Source of the DNA: Fagopyrum homotropicum
Lineage: Eukaryota > Streptophyta > Magnoliopsida > Caryophyllales > Polygonaceae
Assembly (NCBI GenBank): GCA_033239125.1
Contig: BSWB01000004.1
Location: 81,248,501-81,312,500, forward strand
DNA length: 64,000 nucleotides
Direction: 5' to 3'
Each line of letters starts with the position of its first letter. Within the stretch, counting starts at the first letter, position 1. Both the position numbers and the translations under genes were made by a program. Positions 10,354 through 22,577 of this stretch are shown in pieces. A model generated the notes under the pieces. The model did not search any database. It worked only from the letters and a program-made list of their open reading frames with translations, and was not told the DNA's origin.

Positions 10354-13300
10354 CTAATCGAGGAATGAATCGTCTATGGGTGGGTCGTCCTTCTCGCGTG
10401 AAGAGGGAGGTAGCCGGATGAGGTGATCCACAACAGAATTTTCGGATACCTTCTTTTCGCGAATCTCTAGGTCAAACTCTTGAAGCAAGAGAATCCATCG
10501 AATAAGATGCGGCTTAGCATCCTTCTTCGCAATCAAGTAACGAATAGCTACATGGTCAGTGTAAACAATAACTTTCGCTCCCACTAAGTAAGAACGAAAC
10601 TCAAAAGCATATACAACCGCCAAAAGCTCCTTTTCGGTGGTGGCATAGTTTAGTTGGACTTCATCTAGCGTCTTGCTAGCATAGTAAATGGTGTTGGTCC
10701 GGCCATCCTTCTTTTGTCCAAGCACCGCTCCTACCACCACATCACTCGCATCACACATGATCTCAAAGGGCAAGGTCCAATCCGGAGGTTGAATAGTGGG
10801 AGCGGAAATCAACGCTTCCTTTATCTTGTAAAATGCATCAAGACATTCCTGCGAAAACTCAAAAACAACATCCTTATTCAAGAGTTTAGTTAGTGGTTTA
10901 GAAATCTTCGAGAAATCCTTGATGAACCTCCAATAGAAACCTGCATGCCCGAGAAAACTCCGCACACCCTTAACAGAACAAGGGGAGGAAGTTTCTCAAT
11001 AGTCTCGATCTTAGCTCGATCGACCTCAATACCTCGGTTGGAGACGAGGTGTTTTAGCACAATGCCTTCATTAACCATAAAATGACACTTCTCCCAATTC
11101 AAAACGAGATTAGTGTCTTCACATCTTTGTAGAACTAGAGAAAGGTTAGATAGGCAATCATCAAAAGAGGAACCATATACTGAAGAGTCGTCCATAAGTA
11201 CCTCCATGATCTCCTCTATGTACTCGGAAAAGATAGACATCATGCATCGCTGTAAGGTAGCGGGTGCATTACATAATCAAAATGGCATTCTCCTATAAGC
11301 GAATGACCCCATGGACAAGTGAAATGGTCTTCTCTTGATCATCCGGATGAATAGGAATCTAAAAGAAGCCACTATAACCATCTAAATAGCAAAAATGTGA
11401 ATGTTGGGCTAACCGCTCGAGCATTTGATCGATGAAGGGAAGTGGAAAATGGTCCTTCCGAGTGCCCACATTAAGTTTCCTGTAATCGATGCACACCCTC
11501 CAGCCCGTAACGGTCCTAGTTGGGATCAACTCGTTTTTCTTATTCGTCACAACGGTCATCCCTCCTTTCTTCGGAACTACATGCACTAGGCTAACCCACT
11601 TGCTATCCGAGATAGGAAATATGATACCTGCATCCAACAACTTAAGAATTTCTATCTTCACAACCTCTTTCATGATCGGATTTAACCGTCTTTGAGGTTC
11701 CCGTGAAGTCTTATGATCATCCTCCATTAGAATTTTATGCATGCAGAAAGAAGGCGTAATACCAATAAGATCATCAATAGTATAACCCAAAGCCTTTTGA
11801 TGTTTTCTCAGGACATGCATCAGTTTAGACAATTCAGTTTTAGAAAGGGAAGTACAAACGATGACGGGATATGTAGAACCTGGTCCAAGGAAAATATACC
11901 TCAAGTGACTTGGAAGCGGTTTAAGCTCCACAACTGGGGGTGCATTTTGAGGGGGATCCTTGCTTCCTCCTTCCAGTGGAGTAGACTTGGATCGAAGAAC
12001 TGGACTTTCAGAAGTCTGAGTTAACATCATCTCGCTTGCGACCTCGGTCGAGGTCCAGAGTGGGTGGCCGAGATGTTCTTCAGATAAGAACACCTCGCTT
12101 GGTCTAGAAAGTGCCTCGGTCGAGGTCTTGGAACTGGGACCGAAACTGGAGATTCTCCTCTTCTGGATTAGTTTCTCAATGTTAGCTCCTGGTTCTTCTT
12201 CCAATGCCTTTAAGCTCCGTATATCTGCATCACAAGAAGCATCTATACCTTCCTCCATTAAGCTAAAATTAATAACTCTTTCATGAGGGTCATTAATAAG
12301 GATAGAGCTCACCAATTACCTTGATTCTTCATCATCATAGATGTTGAAGATATCATCCTCCAGCGGCTCTCCTTTGATTCCAGCAAGCAATGCAAACTCC
12401 ACTTGATCTCCACCAATGTTGAATTTCAACTTGGCGTTCTTACAATCCACGTTGCAACCCGAAGATGCTAGAAATGGTCTCCCGAGAATGATAGGAACGG
12501 GATAATCTGCGGGTATATCAAGCACAACAAAGTCTATAGGTAAGTAGAAGTTACCTAACTTAACCGGAACGTCTTCCAAAATACCCACGGGATGGGTAAT
12601 GGAGCGGTCCGCGATGTATAGCCTTGTCTTCACCGGCTTGGGCTCTCCAAGTCCGATCTTCAAACATAGCTCTAGCGAAATGATGCTCACGCTGGCTCCT
12701 AGATCACACAATGCCTCACAAGTTACATCACCAACTTGAATGGACATGCAAAATGAGCTGGGATCTCTTAACTTGGGTGGCATCTTCTCCTTCATGATTT
12801 GGATGAGCTCCGAGGATTTAGATGTCATCCTTACTTCACCAAAATCTTCCAGTTTCCTCTTCCGTGATAGAATCTCTTTTAAGAACTTCCCATAGGCGGG
12901 CATCCCTAGAATAGCATCAAGAAAAGGGATGTTAATATGTAGTTTATTCATCAAGTCAAGTAACTTACCAAAGTGCTTGTCTAGATGTGCTCTAGCCCTT
13001 GACTGAGGGAATGGAAGTGGTGGTTTATATGCAATAGGTGGGACATAAACTTCATTTTTGTCCGTCGCTTTCTGGGATTCCCTCTCGGGTGGTACCTCGA
13101 CCGAAATGTTCCTCGTCTGTACCTGGACCGAGGTGTTCTTCGTCTGCACTGGCATCAACTGAGGCACTAGATCTGCAGTTTTCAATCCACTTCTCGTCGA
13201 TATTGTCATAATCTGTCCTTTGGAGTTGCTCTCTGTCCTAGCTGGGAGCTTCCATGGATCTCTTGGCCCTTCATTTGCCTTATTAAATAATTGTTGCTCA

Positions 13301-14706
13301 AAGGCTTTTTGTGCCTTCGAAAATGAAGTCATGGATGTCTCCATAGCGTTGAGCTTGATCAAGATGGCCTCCAGCACTACATCTTTCTTCTCTGGCTTGT
13401 ACGAACTTGATCCAGACTCCTGGCTCTTCAATGGAGTACAAGATGTACAGAAAGGGTTAGAAAAATTATTAGAATTTGAATTAGAATAAGGGTTACCCGA
13501 ATTTTTATTGTTAGATCTCCAATTGTTGCTGTTGGAGCCTCTATTGTTGTTGTAATTGTTGTTCCTGAGCCCTTAATTATCGTTTCTTGAGCCTTGATAT
13601 CCTCCCTCTTCCTTCTTTGTGTGAGCAACCAAAAGGTCCTTCAATTGCTTCACATCATTCTTGTGGGAGATGAGTTGATTATCATTTGATGGAGCTTCCT
13701 GGAAATTAACTCTCTTAAATCCATTTTCAGCACCTTGGTGGGAGTATTTCTCCATGTGAAAAGCTTGTTTCTCAATGAACTCCTAAGCTTCATCAATCGG
13801 CATGTCCATGAATGTGCCGGCGGAGAGTAGTTGAAGATTGAATTGGGTAGCTCCATCCAATCCCTTGAAGTATATCTCCAACAACTCTATCTTTGGAATC
13901 CCATGATGTGGGCAATCCAAGAGAACATCTTTAAATCTCTCCCATGACTTGGACAAACTCTCCTTGTCCTTCATGATGAATGCATTAATCTACCCTCCCA
14001 TTCAGCGGTTTTGGAGGGGGGAAAGAATTTTGTTAAGAACTCCATCGTCATCTCCTCCCAAGTGTCGATCTTTCCGGGAGGAAGAGGCTGATACCAAGAA
14101 AGCGCCCTGTCCTTCAAAGAAAAGTAAATAGGCCTTAGCTTATAATTAGTATTTTCCAGCCTTGAAGGTCTCAAGGTCTCCATCAAAATCTCCTATTTTT
14201 GCAAGAATTGATGCAGAGACTCCCTCTCTAGACCTCCAAACTGGCATTGGTGGATCATGGAAAGAACTTGCGGTCGAAGTTTCGCAATCATGCTCCGCTG
14301 GATCACCTAGTTTGACTCCTGGACGCCTCACTTGATGGTTTGGGTCCATCCTCTATCCTAGTGTTTGTGGAATTCCTACAAAAAGAACATCTCGGATAGG
14401 CATCCGAGGTGGATGTATCTCGGCCGCAGCAACTGGAGCGGGGTCCTGCCTCGGTCGATGCAGAATCTGGGCTCGTAGATCAGCCATATCTGCTTCAATC
14501 TCTGCAGTTCTGGTGCGTGTTTGCTCCCTCTCGCGCTGTAGTTCTTCCCTATTGAGGTGCAGTTGTTCCATCGCCTCTTTCAGTTCGGACTTAAGATCGC
14601 GATTGTCTTGGTTGGCCATTTTAGCTTCTTTAAAACGTCCTTTGTATGTCTTTTCTGGTTCGGGATCGTAAGGAACAATTTCCTTTCCAACACGGGTTCT
14701 TCGCAT
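10354..14706 (-). pseudogene. Element B gag-pol: Gag, protease, RT, RNase H; integrase missing
   Basis: Translation starts at ATG 14706 (MRRTRVGKE), the start shared with C and G. Gag includes the SLKDRALSWYQ and FFPPSKTAE blocks. A stop at 14350-14352 and frameshifts near 14290, 14180 and 13970 break it, with more stops near 13780, 13565 and 12313. Protease has CDLGASVSII. Reverse transcriptase (about 11600-10970) has LMDD at the catalytic site and frameshifts near 11243 and 10960. RNase H retains MCDASD and YTDH. The frame ends in the DDSF segment at 10354, where F continues into integrase; all of integrase is absent. The linker between protease and reverse transcriptase (12038-12128) is built from palindrome copies. 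Confidence 0.88.
12038..12128. repeat. Palindrome cluster in the protease-RT linker of B
   Basis: Two copies of ACCTCGGTCGAGGT-like sequence bracket half-sites GGCCGAGATGTTC and AACACCTCGCTTGG. They encode TSTE-type residues in frame in a part of pol that varies between elements. C (26911-26985) and F (42650-42800) have family-specific clusters in the same linker. Confidence 0.75.
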
Positions 14707-14797
14707 AAACCTAAAAGAAAGAACGTGCGAAAGTCACTCAAGTAGAGTGGTTAGTAGCAACAGGGGCAATTGCCCGAAAGACGACCGCAACCGGCTC

Positions 14798-14807
14798 GGT
14801 CTAGACC
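14798..14807. repeat. GGTCTAGACC palindrome next to the B primer site
   Basis: A perfect 10-bp palindrome lies 3 bases downstream (in element orientation) of the primer binding site. It occurs at the same spacing in G (63620-63629) and I (55928-55937) and is degenerate in C and F. Confidence 0.65.
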
Positions 14808-14810
14808 AAG

Positions 14811-14828
14811 TCCCCGACAACGGCACCA
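14811..14828 (-). promoter_or_regulatory. tRNA-Asp primer binding site of B, two mismatches
   Basis: In plus view the sequence is TCCCCGACAACGGCACCA; the 3' end of plant tRNA-Asp(GTC) would give TCCCCGGCAACGGCGCCA. The site lies 6 bp from the 5' LTR, as in the other Athila-type elements here. Confidence 0.85.
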
Positions 14829-14834
14829 AAAACT

Positions 14835-17187
14835 TGTTCGCTCCAAATGGTGTGTGCAAGCTTTAAATTTATATCCCAAGAAATATGCTTAAAACAAGGA
14901 TGCGAACCCGAACTGTACGGATCAATTATAGTAAAAAGCAAGAGTTTCGGGGTGTCGATCTCAGGGACTTAGGTGAAACGTAAGCAAGTATAGGTTGTCA
15001 ATGCAACTAATAACCACAAAAGCGATTAAAGCAATCAAAGATGATAATAAGGTCAAATAAGGGGAACATGAAAACCGTAGGAATTAAAGCATCTAGTTGA
15101 GGTTCCAACTCAAGATCTAAAGATAAGCGGACAAAGCTGAGGTTTTTTCAAACGGAAGCTGTTTCTAAAGTGGAATAGATTACCGGGTAAGTCTCACTAC
15201 TCACTATCCCAAACCAAAGCTCCTATCACGTGGTAAGTCTCAAGGTAGTAAGGAAAGGAACTATAATCTCAAACCAACACACCAACTAAGGGAATAAAAT
15301 CAACCTTTACTTGGTAAGTCTCAGGCTAACTCACAAATGTGGGATGAAGGCACACTCAAACCCCAATAAAGGATAAACCATTATTACCTACACTTATGAT
15401 CTTGGGTAAACAAACAAAGGAATCACCGGGTAAGTCTTATCCTACGCTTGCATTGAACCAGGAAATGTGTAATAAAAATAGGATTTGGCAAACTCTAACA
15501 CTTAACTCTCAGTTACGGATAAGAAAAGGTCACCTCGTTCAGTCTAGTCCCACCCCGGCGAGATGTTCATCGACTGAGCGAGATGTTCTAGGGTTAAGGT
15601 TAAAGACTCGAGCTTTCGGGGTCCTACTGTGATTAAGATCACTCTATCATTATCTTTCCCATAACTTTCAGCCAATCACCCTAGATTGCACAAGGAAATT
15701 AGCCACTCATCATCATGATAACAATAATAAAAAATATGAGAAGGTAATGAATATTTGAACACAAAAGCCTTAAGACAAAGACTTCAATAACTGAATCAAA
15801 TATCAAACAAATCAGCGTTCCTTGGATCACAAATCCAACAAGACAATAAAACCAAAGGGAATCTAAGAAAATCTTACAAATCCCTTTAAAAACTATCACA
15901 AAGTTATGAAATTCTTACCTTCAATCTTCAAAACTTCCTTTAAACTTCCAGAAAATCTTCTAATTGTTGTGGGGAGAATATTGTTGATCCAAAGATGGTA
16001 AAAAGGATGGCTGAATTGTGAAAAATTCAACCCTTTATATAGGAGAATTATCTTCCACAAATAATAATATCTTCAAAAGATAATTGCTTATAAAAATATA
16101 TTATATCGTTAAAATAGATCTCCCAATCCATCCCAAAAATATAAGATCTCTTCCTTCAAAAAATAAAAGATCTCAGCCAAAAGAGAACTGAGCGTGATGT
16201 TCTAGGGTTAAGGTTAAAGACTCGAGCTTTCGGAGTCCTACTGTGATTAAGATCATTCTATCATTATCTTTCCCATAACTTTCAGCCAATCACCCTAGAT
16301 TGCACAAAGAAATTAGCCACTCATCATCATGATAACAATAATAAAAAATATGAGAAGGTAATGAATATTTGAACACAAAAACCTTAAGACAAAGACTTCA
16401 ATAACTGAATCAAATATCAAACAAATCAGCGTTCCTTGGATCACAAATCCAACAAGACAATAAAACCAAAGGGAATCTAAGAAAATCTTACAAATCCCTT
16501 TAAAAACTATCACAAAGTTATGAAATTCATACCTTCAATCTTCAAAACTTCCTTCAAACTTCCAGAAAATCTTCTAATTGTTGTGGGGAGAATATTGTTG
16601 ATCCAAAGATGGTAAAAAGGATGGCTGAATTGTGAAAAATCCAACCCTTTATATAGGAGAATTATCTTCCACAAATAATAATATCTTCAAAAGATAATTT
16701 CTTATAAAAATATATTATATCGTTAAAATAGATCTCCCAATCCAGCCCAAAAATATAAGATCTCTTCCTTCAAAAAATAAAAGATCTCAGCCAAAAGATA
16801 TGATCTCACCGTGCCATGGTGTTCGCCTCGGTCGGGACGCTCCTCAAGATCACCTCGGTCGAGGTGACACTATAGCTGACCGAGGTGAATCTCAGCTGAA
16901 TGTGAAAGCTCTCAAATCTGGTCCAAAGTAAATCTTCTTTATTAATTCCATGCTCCCTGAGTTCTCTTTTAAGCTCCAAAATGTAGATCCTATGACTCCT
17001 TTGCTCCATTTCGATCCAAAATGTGCCGTTTTACCTACGATTACAACGAAACTTGGTGCAGACCTCGATTCCCGTAAAGGTAGATGAAACGACAATATAA
17101 TCACATAATATACATCAAAACATGCAGATTATTGAAGATAAAACGTCTAAACAAGTCCCGAAATATAGACTATAATGCATGCTATCA
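14835..17187 (-). repeat. Element B 5' LTR with internal duplication
   Basis: The LTR is 2353 bp from TGTTCGCTCC to GCTATCA in plus view. It carries the GGGTAAGTCTCA repeats, the palindrome cluster at 16816-16892 (core at 16850-16867), and a 614-bp tandem duplication absent from the 3' LTR. Confidence 0.88.
15573..16800 (-). repeat. 614-bp tandem duplication in B 5' LTR, doubling the core promoter
   Basis: Copies lie at 15573-16186 and 16187-16800. They are almost identical, and a short open frame inside each differs by one residue. Each copy contains TATATAAAG on the minus strand (16033-16041 and 16647-16655), so the LTR has two possible TATA boxes 614 bp apart. Confidence 0.85.
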
Positions 17188-18180
17188 GCTAGCTTGGTTA
17201 GGATGAGTTGTATAATAGAGTGTGCCTTAGGCACTCGTGTTGATGTTGAGGTTATGATGTAGGCATATGTGAGCATGTTATGGTCTTGAGGTTTAGATTG
17301 AGGTTGTAGGTTGGTTCTGGTAATGAGACGAGTCTCCTAACCCTTGCAGTTTGTGATGCTGTATGCCTTGCCATTGCAGGCATTGATTACTTCTACAAGG
17401 GGAAACTGTGACGTGGTATTGGATACGAGTGTTACAAGTAAGTCCATAGGAATTACTTAGCATTCAGTTGTGAGTTTGTGTGATTGTGATGGTTATGTTT
17501 GTTCATATGGTTGTGCATTTATAACCTAAACAGGACTAGGATGACCACTTATTACTTTAAATGGCCCAAGTGTATTATAACGGGTCGTGAGCACTTGCCT
17601 GCGCCTGCGGGAAGGAGGAGGTGCCCGGAAGATGATCTCACAGGAGGGGACGAGCGATGATCAACCCCATGCAAAACTCCTTTGTAACGTTGGATGGGGC
17701 GAAGTTCTTTAGGCTCCTCGTGTTACAAAATAAGTTGAATTAGTAATGGATCAACATAACTAAAAGTTAATAAATGAATATGTGTGGCATTGCATGTATG
17801 AGATATGGTTGTGTGTTTGTGATATTACCTTCATACTTATTCATTACTGTAGCTAACGGTGTATACCGTGTTGTAGATGATCTGCAGGTTAGGAAGACTG
17901 CGGAGTGAGCCAGATGGAGTGACCAGCCGAGGACTTCTGTACATTAGGACTGCGTGGGATATGGGATCTTTTTTATCTGTGTTTATGGAGATGATTTATA
18001 CTGGGATTTGTTGTTGTGAAACCTTTTTGATGTATCTTATACAGTTTTATGTATTTGGTTTTAATCTACATGTGCCTTGTTGTAAGATCTAGTGAACTTG
18101 TCGTCAGGCTAGGGCCAGGATCAACTGTGAGATCCTAGCCCAATGTAGCACTTCGAGACCCGCGGATTTGGGGTGTTACA
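17188..18180 (+). repeat. Element A 3' LTR, right portion
   Basis: It continues the A LTR after B and ends GGGGTGTTACA. A TGATCTGCAGG-type segment and the final GACCCGCGGATTTGGGG block are also recognisable in L and, reversed, at the start of the E/H LTR (35940). Short open frames here are not conserved. Confidence 0.8.
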
Positions 18181-19602
18181 CAAACCGTGGGGTGGATTTG
18201 CAAAGGCGCGGGGGCGGACCAGGGCCACCGCAGGGGCGGCTCAGGGGCGCCTTTGGTGGTGGTGACAGCTTCCGCCGGGGCGCCAGCTTGCTTCCGCGGC
18301 TGCGTTTTCTTAACCAATAGGTTTCTCCCTCCCTTTTTCTTCGTTCCTTCCTTAGACCTTATGTTGTTACCTAGCTAGAAGCATGTTAGGTTGGACCAAT
18401 GACTCTTGAGGATGCCATCTAGTGGCCGGAACCTTGGTGACCTTGAATCATTAGTGATCTTGTGTGTGTGAAGACCTTATGGTCTCTCTTCCATCTTACC
18501 TTCTTATTCCAACTTTGATCTGTGCTTGAACTCTTATATGGTGTGGGCTGTTGTTCCGTCTTTCTTTTGCTTATCATGTTCTTGACCTCTTAAAGGTTCA
18601 AGAGAGCTTTCCTAGCTTCTAGTTGTTTAACTCCGTGTTTGGTATTAACTTTGGAGAGTCTTGGAGTGAGTTGCGAGATTGATGTTGATGTATATATCTT
18701 GGTGATCAGGCTTTGGTTATTTCCATTCGGAAAGTTGATATCGTTTGATTTGATTAGCATTGAGACGAGGTAAATCCTCGGACTTACTTAGCCGCTTTTA
18801 TGCCTTATTTGGATTATGGTGGTGTGTGTTTATCGCTTTTGACCATGAAAACGGATTAGGATTTACTTGACCATATTTATTATTGGCCATCGTTACTATT
18901 ATTATCGGGCGGTGACATCACTGCCTAGCTCCCGAGGGGAACTAGGAGGTTCTCTGTGACCAGACTATACATGGTATACGGGCGGGCTTCTTCACCACTC
19001 CCCATGGTATACGGGTTGAGCTCCGCCACACTCCTATTGGTTACACGGGGACATAGGCGTGAGTTATAAGACTCTAGTGTCGCACTTTAACGAATGGAAT
19101 TAGAAATGGAATAACCTATAGAGAGAATAAGAACCGCAAGTGTATATGTATGAGCATGTTGCGTGTTATGTATTCTTATGTGTTTTTGTTCCGTATTATC
19201 TTTTAGTTTGCCTAGAATGTGACCTAACGGTTCTAAACCGTTTTGTGTAGATGCCTTGCAGGTTAGGGATGCCGCCGAGTTAGGTGTAGAAGTGGACATC
19301 CGAGTGGTCTCCGTACATTATAGGATGGGGGCGTTTTTGGGTTTTCCTTCTATTGTCGGATTATGTCGTGTTGTACGTTTTAGATTCCTTTACGTTTTAT
19401 GTCGTTTTGAGGACTCAGCTGAGTTTCCAACTTATATCCCTTCCTTTCTTTTGTTGCATACATTATGAACTATTTTGAGTTTACGCCTTTATTTGGGCCA
19501 TGTTGGAAAGGTCCGGTGAGATTGTTGTCAGGCTAAGGGTCAGGACCCATTGTGTGGTCTCGGCCGTAGCATTCCAATGTCCCGCGGCTTCGGGGTGTTA
19601 CA
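18181..19602 (+). mobile_element. LTR fragment L (Tekay-type), host of element A
   Basis: The fragment ends CGGGGTGTTACA like the A LTR but is clearly diverged from it. Only the part right of the A insertion is in the window. It opens with copies of the CCGCAGGGGCGG motif (18195-18260), has pyrimidine-rich sequence, and contains a GGTATACGGG repeat near 18970-19015. No gene is seen. Confidence 0.7.
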
Positions 19603-20828
19603 CGGAAGATAGCACTGCCTAATAACAAGGCATCTCCTATCAATCAAAGGGGTCACACCTAAACTCAAGGGATCCATAAGGATAATAATCAACCTATAAG
19701 CCTCACAACACACTAAACCTCAATATCTCAACAAAACTCACAATTTCTCAAATCTCAAGGTAGCATCTAATCAACATTCCTCAATCTCGATTCTAATCCT
19801 AATTAATTTAATTAACCTTTATTTAATTAACTAAATTTCACGATAATAACGTTTTGCCCGCAAGCAATTTCTAAACCCACCTATCATCAGATTTCATCAA
19901 ACAAACAACCCATAATTCCCAAAATAATATAACGACCATAATGGAATTTCCAATATTTGTTTTGACAAGTCTAAGGGCAACTTAAGCCAAATCGTAGTAC
20001 GGAAAACGAAAAATTCGTAACTTATTCGTTACTAACCCGATTGAGGATCTGAAAGAAGATTTGGAATCATAATGACACAAGCTACGCATGGACAACAACA
20101 AATTCATTGGAATCTGAGCGACGGAACCGTCCTGGTAACATATATGTTCGACCAGATCTCTATTAGTTTGGAAATGTAGAAACCCGGTACCGATATGAAG
20201 AGAATGAAGAGAGGAATGCAAAAACTCAAACAAAATTGAAATCGGATTAGAAACGGTGAGTGGATATGATTTTGAAGGTTGAGAGAAATTAGAGTTTTTA
20301 CGAGGAAACGTGAAAGAAAATGAATTAATAAACGATTTTCCACTATTTATAGTGAAATCGATTATTATCCTTTAGCAAAGTCGATAATTATCCTTTAACC
20401 GATCCAAATGCGGATTGAACCCCCTTCTCCAAACTTCTCGAAATTGGAATAATAAATCTGGAATATTGTAGGATATTTATTCGGCAACTGCCTCAAAAAA
20501 CGCGCATTTCTAGGCAGTCTTTCTTAGCCGCAAAGAAACGAAATAGCGACTATTTTGGCCGTTTTGCCTTTCTATGTTATTTCATATCTATGACATGTCC
20601 GATGTCCTGATCATTTCTCTCAACTGCATTTTTATTATTTGAAGCTCTCAAATGCTTCAAATAACACGTGAGGGTAAAATAATTATCCGGGGGAAAAGTG
20701 AAAAATTCCCCATAAGCCCAAAATAACGCCAAGAACATAACGACGGGACTCATACTCATCACTTATGAAATCTTTGCGAAATAGGGGTCAATTACTATCA
20801 ATGATTATAGTCTATATCGATAAAGGTA
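19603..20828 (-). mobile_element. LTR fragment M, distant relative of the E/H LTR
   Basis: The left end (about 19630-19720) resembles the E/H LTR near 36880-36960, including GGTCACACCTA and the CTCACAAC region. A minus-strand TATA box lies at 20342-20351. These suggest a promoter-bearing LTR in minus orientation, cut on the left by L and on the right by K. No protein-coding frame is convincing. Confidence 0.5.
20342..20351 (-). promoter_or_regulatory. TATA box in fragment M
   Basis: Minus-strand CTATAAATAG precedes a pyrimidine-rich stretch of the kind found at plant LTR transcription starts. It supports reading M as an LTR in minus orientation. Confidence 0.45.
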
Positions 20829-21435
20829 TGTTCGCCACTAAGCGTGCTACAAATAAGCTTTAAATTTATAAAACTAGAATGAAGCAAGCGAACCCGCAGT
20901 TACAGATCGGCGTAGTAAAGCAAGAATTCCAGAGTGTCGAACTTAGGGATTTGGGGGGAACAAATTCAGTTTTGCAAATCGTCAAGCAAGTAAATGTAAT
21001 AAGTTTTGCAAATATTAGGGAAAACAGCAACCCTAAAGATCCAGGTATCTAATTGTGGCAATCGATTCAAGATATACTAAAAGCTAAGGTCAGAGTTAAG
21101 AGTTGCAAAGGTATGCTAAAGTAAAGCAATGTACAGTGAAGTTCCAAGGCTTTATATGACTTATCTAAAGACACTCTCTATAAAGGTTGTTGAGGCTTCA
21201 GTATAGAAAACATCTATGGACAAGATTTAATCTCGAATACCCAAACTTGTAACCCAAGGATCAAAACTAACTAAAACGATTAAGGTTGTGACACCCGAAA
21301 TCGAAATAGAGGGTGATGAGTCTCACTACTACCTAGAAAAGGATAAACCAAAACTAGATTAAAGCTAATCTTTAACCTTGGATCAAAGTAAAAGCAAAGT
21401 TCGTAAACTAGGGTAAATCAAGGGAAGATCTTGAG

Positions 21436-21451
21436 TTCCACGGCCGTGGAA
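21436..21451. repeat. Perfect 16-bp palindrome in K
   Basis: TTCCACGGCCGTGGAA is self-complementary over all 16 bases. A half-site AGACCGTGA follows within 25 bp. It matches the array at 22035-22215 in the same LTR. Confidence 0.85.
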
Positions 21452-22034
21452 GTCCAAGAACAGACCGTGACTTTGGTTCGTCGACGAGATCTCTCTAACT
21501 CTTAGGGTCCAATCAATTTACGATCGATCTATCATCATCTAAGCCACAACTATCAACCCTTCGCCTTAGAATTGCTAAAGGGTTTTAGCCAACAACCACT
21601 GTCATAATATGAAAAATCAATTTAAAAAGAATGAAAGATGAAAACCCTCGAAAACTCAAATATAACTCAAAGTCAATCTCAAATCCAAAACACAAATTGG
21701 AATACTCAATGGATTCAGAATATAACACAAAACCTCACAATGATCTTAGGCGAACACGAAGAACGGGATGTCAATCCATCTTCAATATCAGAACCTAAGA
21801 AAAGGGCGCAACTTCCGCCACACAAAATCTTCGGGAATCTAAATTGCCGGCGCTTCCGCAAAGTTCCTCGCGAAACCCTAAGGCTAACTCTCCCAAAGCG
21901 AGGTTTTCCAAAGCCTAAAGCGAGTCCCTTAAAACTCTCTCCTCCTTCCTTTTTTATAAGACGGGGAAAATAGCCGTCCCGGTCCATTACGTAAATGATG
22001 TGGCAATAATTGATTCGTCAAAAGATCACCTAAA

Positions 22035-22215
22035 TCACGGTCTCAAGGGATTCCACGACCGTGGTTTAGGGCGTGAAATTGGGTTACGGTGTCTCTCATC
22101 TTCCACGACCGTACTTTAGACCGTGTAACTCTCTGGAGTGCTCCACGCTCATGATGCCAAGATCCACGGCCGTGGTTTAGGGCGTGGACTCTTCTACGGC
22201 CGTATTTTAGGGCGT
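22035..22215. repeat. Array of CCACG-NN-CGTGG units in K
   Basis: Four units, near 22052, 22103, 22171 and 22196, have the palindrome (CCACGACCGTGG, CCACGACCGTAC, CCACGGCCGTGG, CTACGGCCGTAT) followed by a TTTAGGGCGTGG-like half-site. Spacing is irregular, so this is not a simple tandem repeat. Confidence 0.8.
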
Positions 22216-22577
22216 GGAAGTGTAGATTGCTTGTGGTTTCCTTTGTTTCGTGCCATTCTTCATCCTAGCTCCTTCTTTAGCTTCCTTGTTATGTTCCTAA
22301 TCCTTGGATATGCTCAAATCCTCTCTTATCTCTCTCAAATGGTCCGGTTTCAGCTCTTATTCACCTATAATCAACACAAAGCTAATGTAGACCTCCATAT
22401 CGAAAATATAGATAAACAAGCTAACAAATGCTTTAATGCCTTATCTATGAACACAACAATGAATGAAAAACAACTAGAATAAGTGCGTAGAATATCGCAA
22501 TATTTCATGCTAACAAGGTCTGGAACAAGTGGAAGCAAGGCCTAGTGCAGAATCTCGGCTGAGATTTGATCCGAGAT

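Larger units (their letters stand above)
5001..17187 (-). mobile_element. Element B: Athila-type retrotransposon lacking integrase
   Basis: B is a full-length insertion of 12,187 bp on the minus strand. It has LTRs at 5001-6768 (3') and 14835-17187 (5'), a tRNA-Asp primer site (14811-14828), a gag-pol pseudogene, a third ORF and a polypurine tract (6769-6783). It sits in the A LTR between GGTAG (4996-5000) and GCTAG (17188-17192), a 5-bp duplication with one mismatch. Gag composition, the primer site and the third ORF place it with Athila. The integrase region is absent and the 5' LTR carries a 614-bp tandem duplication. Confidence 0.9.
1..18180 (+). mobile_element. Element A: Tekay/Del-type Ty3/gypsy retrotransposon, 5' part outside window, interrupted by B
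   Basis: The window opens inside this element. Visible are the gag C-terminal linker and protease, a decayed pol with a C-terminal chromodomain-like segment, a 3' UTR with tandem repeats, a polypurine tract (4128-4140) and the 3' LTR. The LTR starts TGTGATGTAACAACC at 4141 and ends GGGGTGTTACA at 18180, and is split at 5000/17188 by element B. Removing B gives an LTR of about 1.85 kb, close to the 1909 bp of the related E/H LTR. Polyprotein order and the chromodomain point to the Tekay/Del chromoviruses. A itself lies in LTR fragment L. Confidence 0.85.
20829..22515 (-). mobile_element. Solo LTR K, Athila-related
   Basis: In plus view it runs TGTTCGCCACT to GCTAACA (1687 bp), flanked by AGGTA (20824-20828) and AGGTC (22516-22520). 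The start aligns with the Athila LTRs of B and I (TTCGC, AAGCTTTAAATTTATA, GCGAACCCGCAGT). A minus-strand TATAAAA lies at 21952-21958. No internal region is present, so this is probably a solo LTR left by LTR-LTR recombination. It carries its own CCACG-NN-CGTGG palindrome array. Confidence 0.75.

Noticed and set aside
17877..19468. Open frames of about 70 codons in the A and L LTR ends
   Set aside because: They are short, differ between the two related LTRs, and overlap conserved LTR terminus sequence.
21436..22215. CRISPR-like array in K
   Set aside because: Units are palindromic with irregular spacing and no constant spacer length, and the context is a plant LTR.
22138..22482. 114-codon frame at the end of K
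   Set aside because: It is antisense to the inferred LTR orientation, runs through the palindrome array and has no counterpart in other LTRs.
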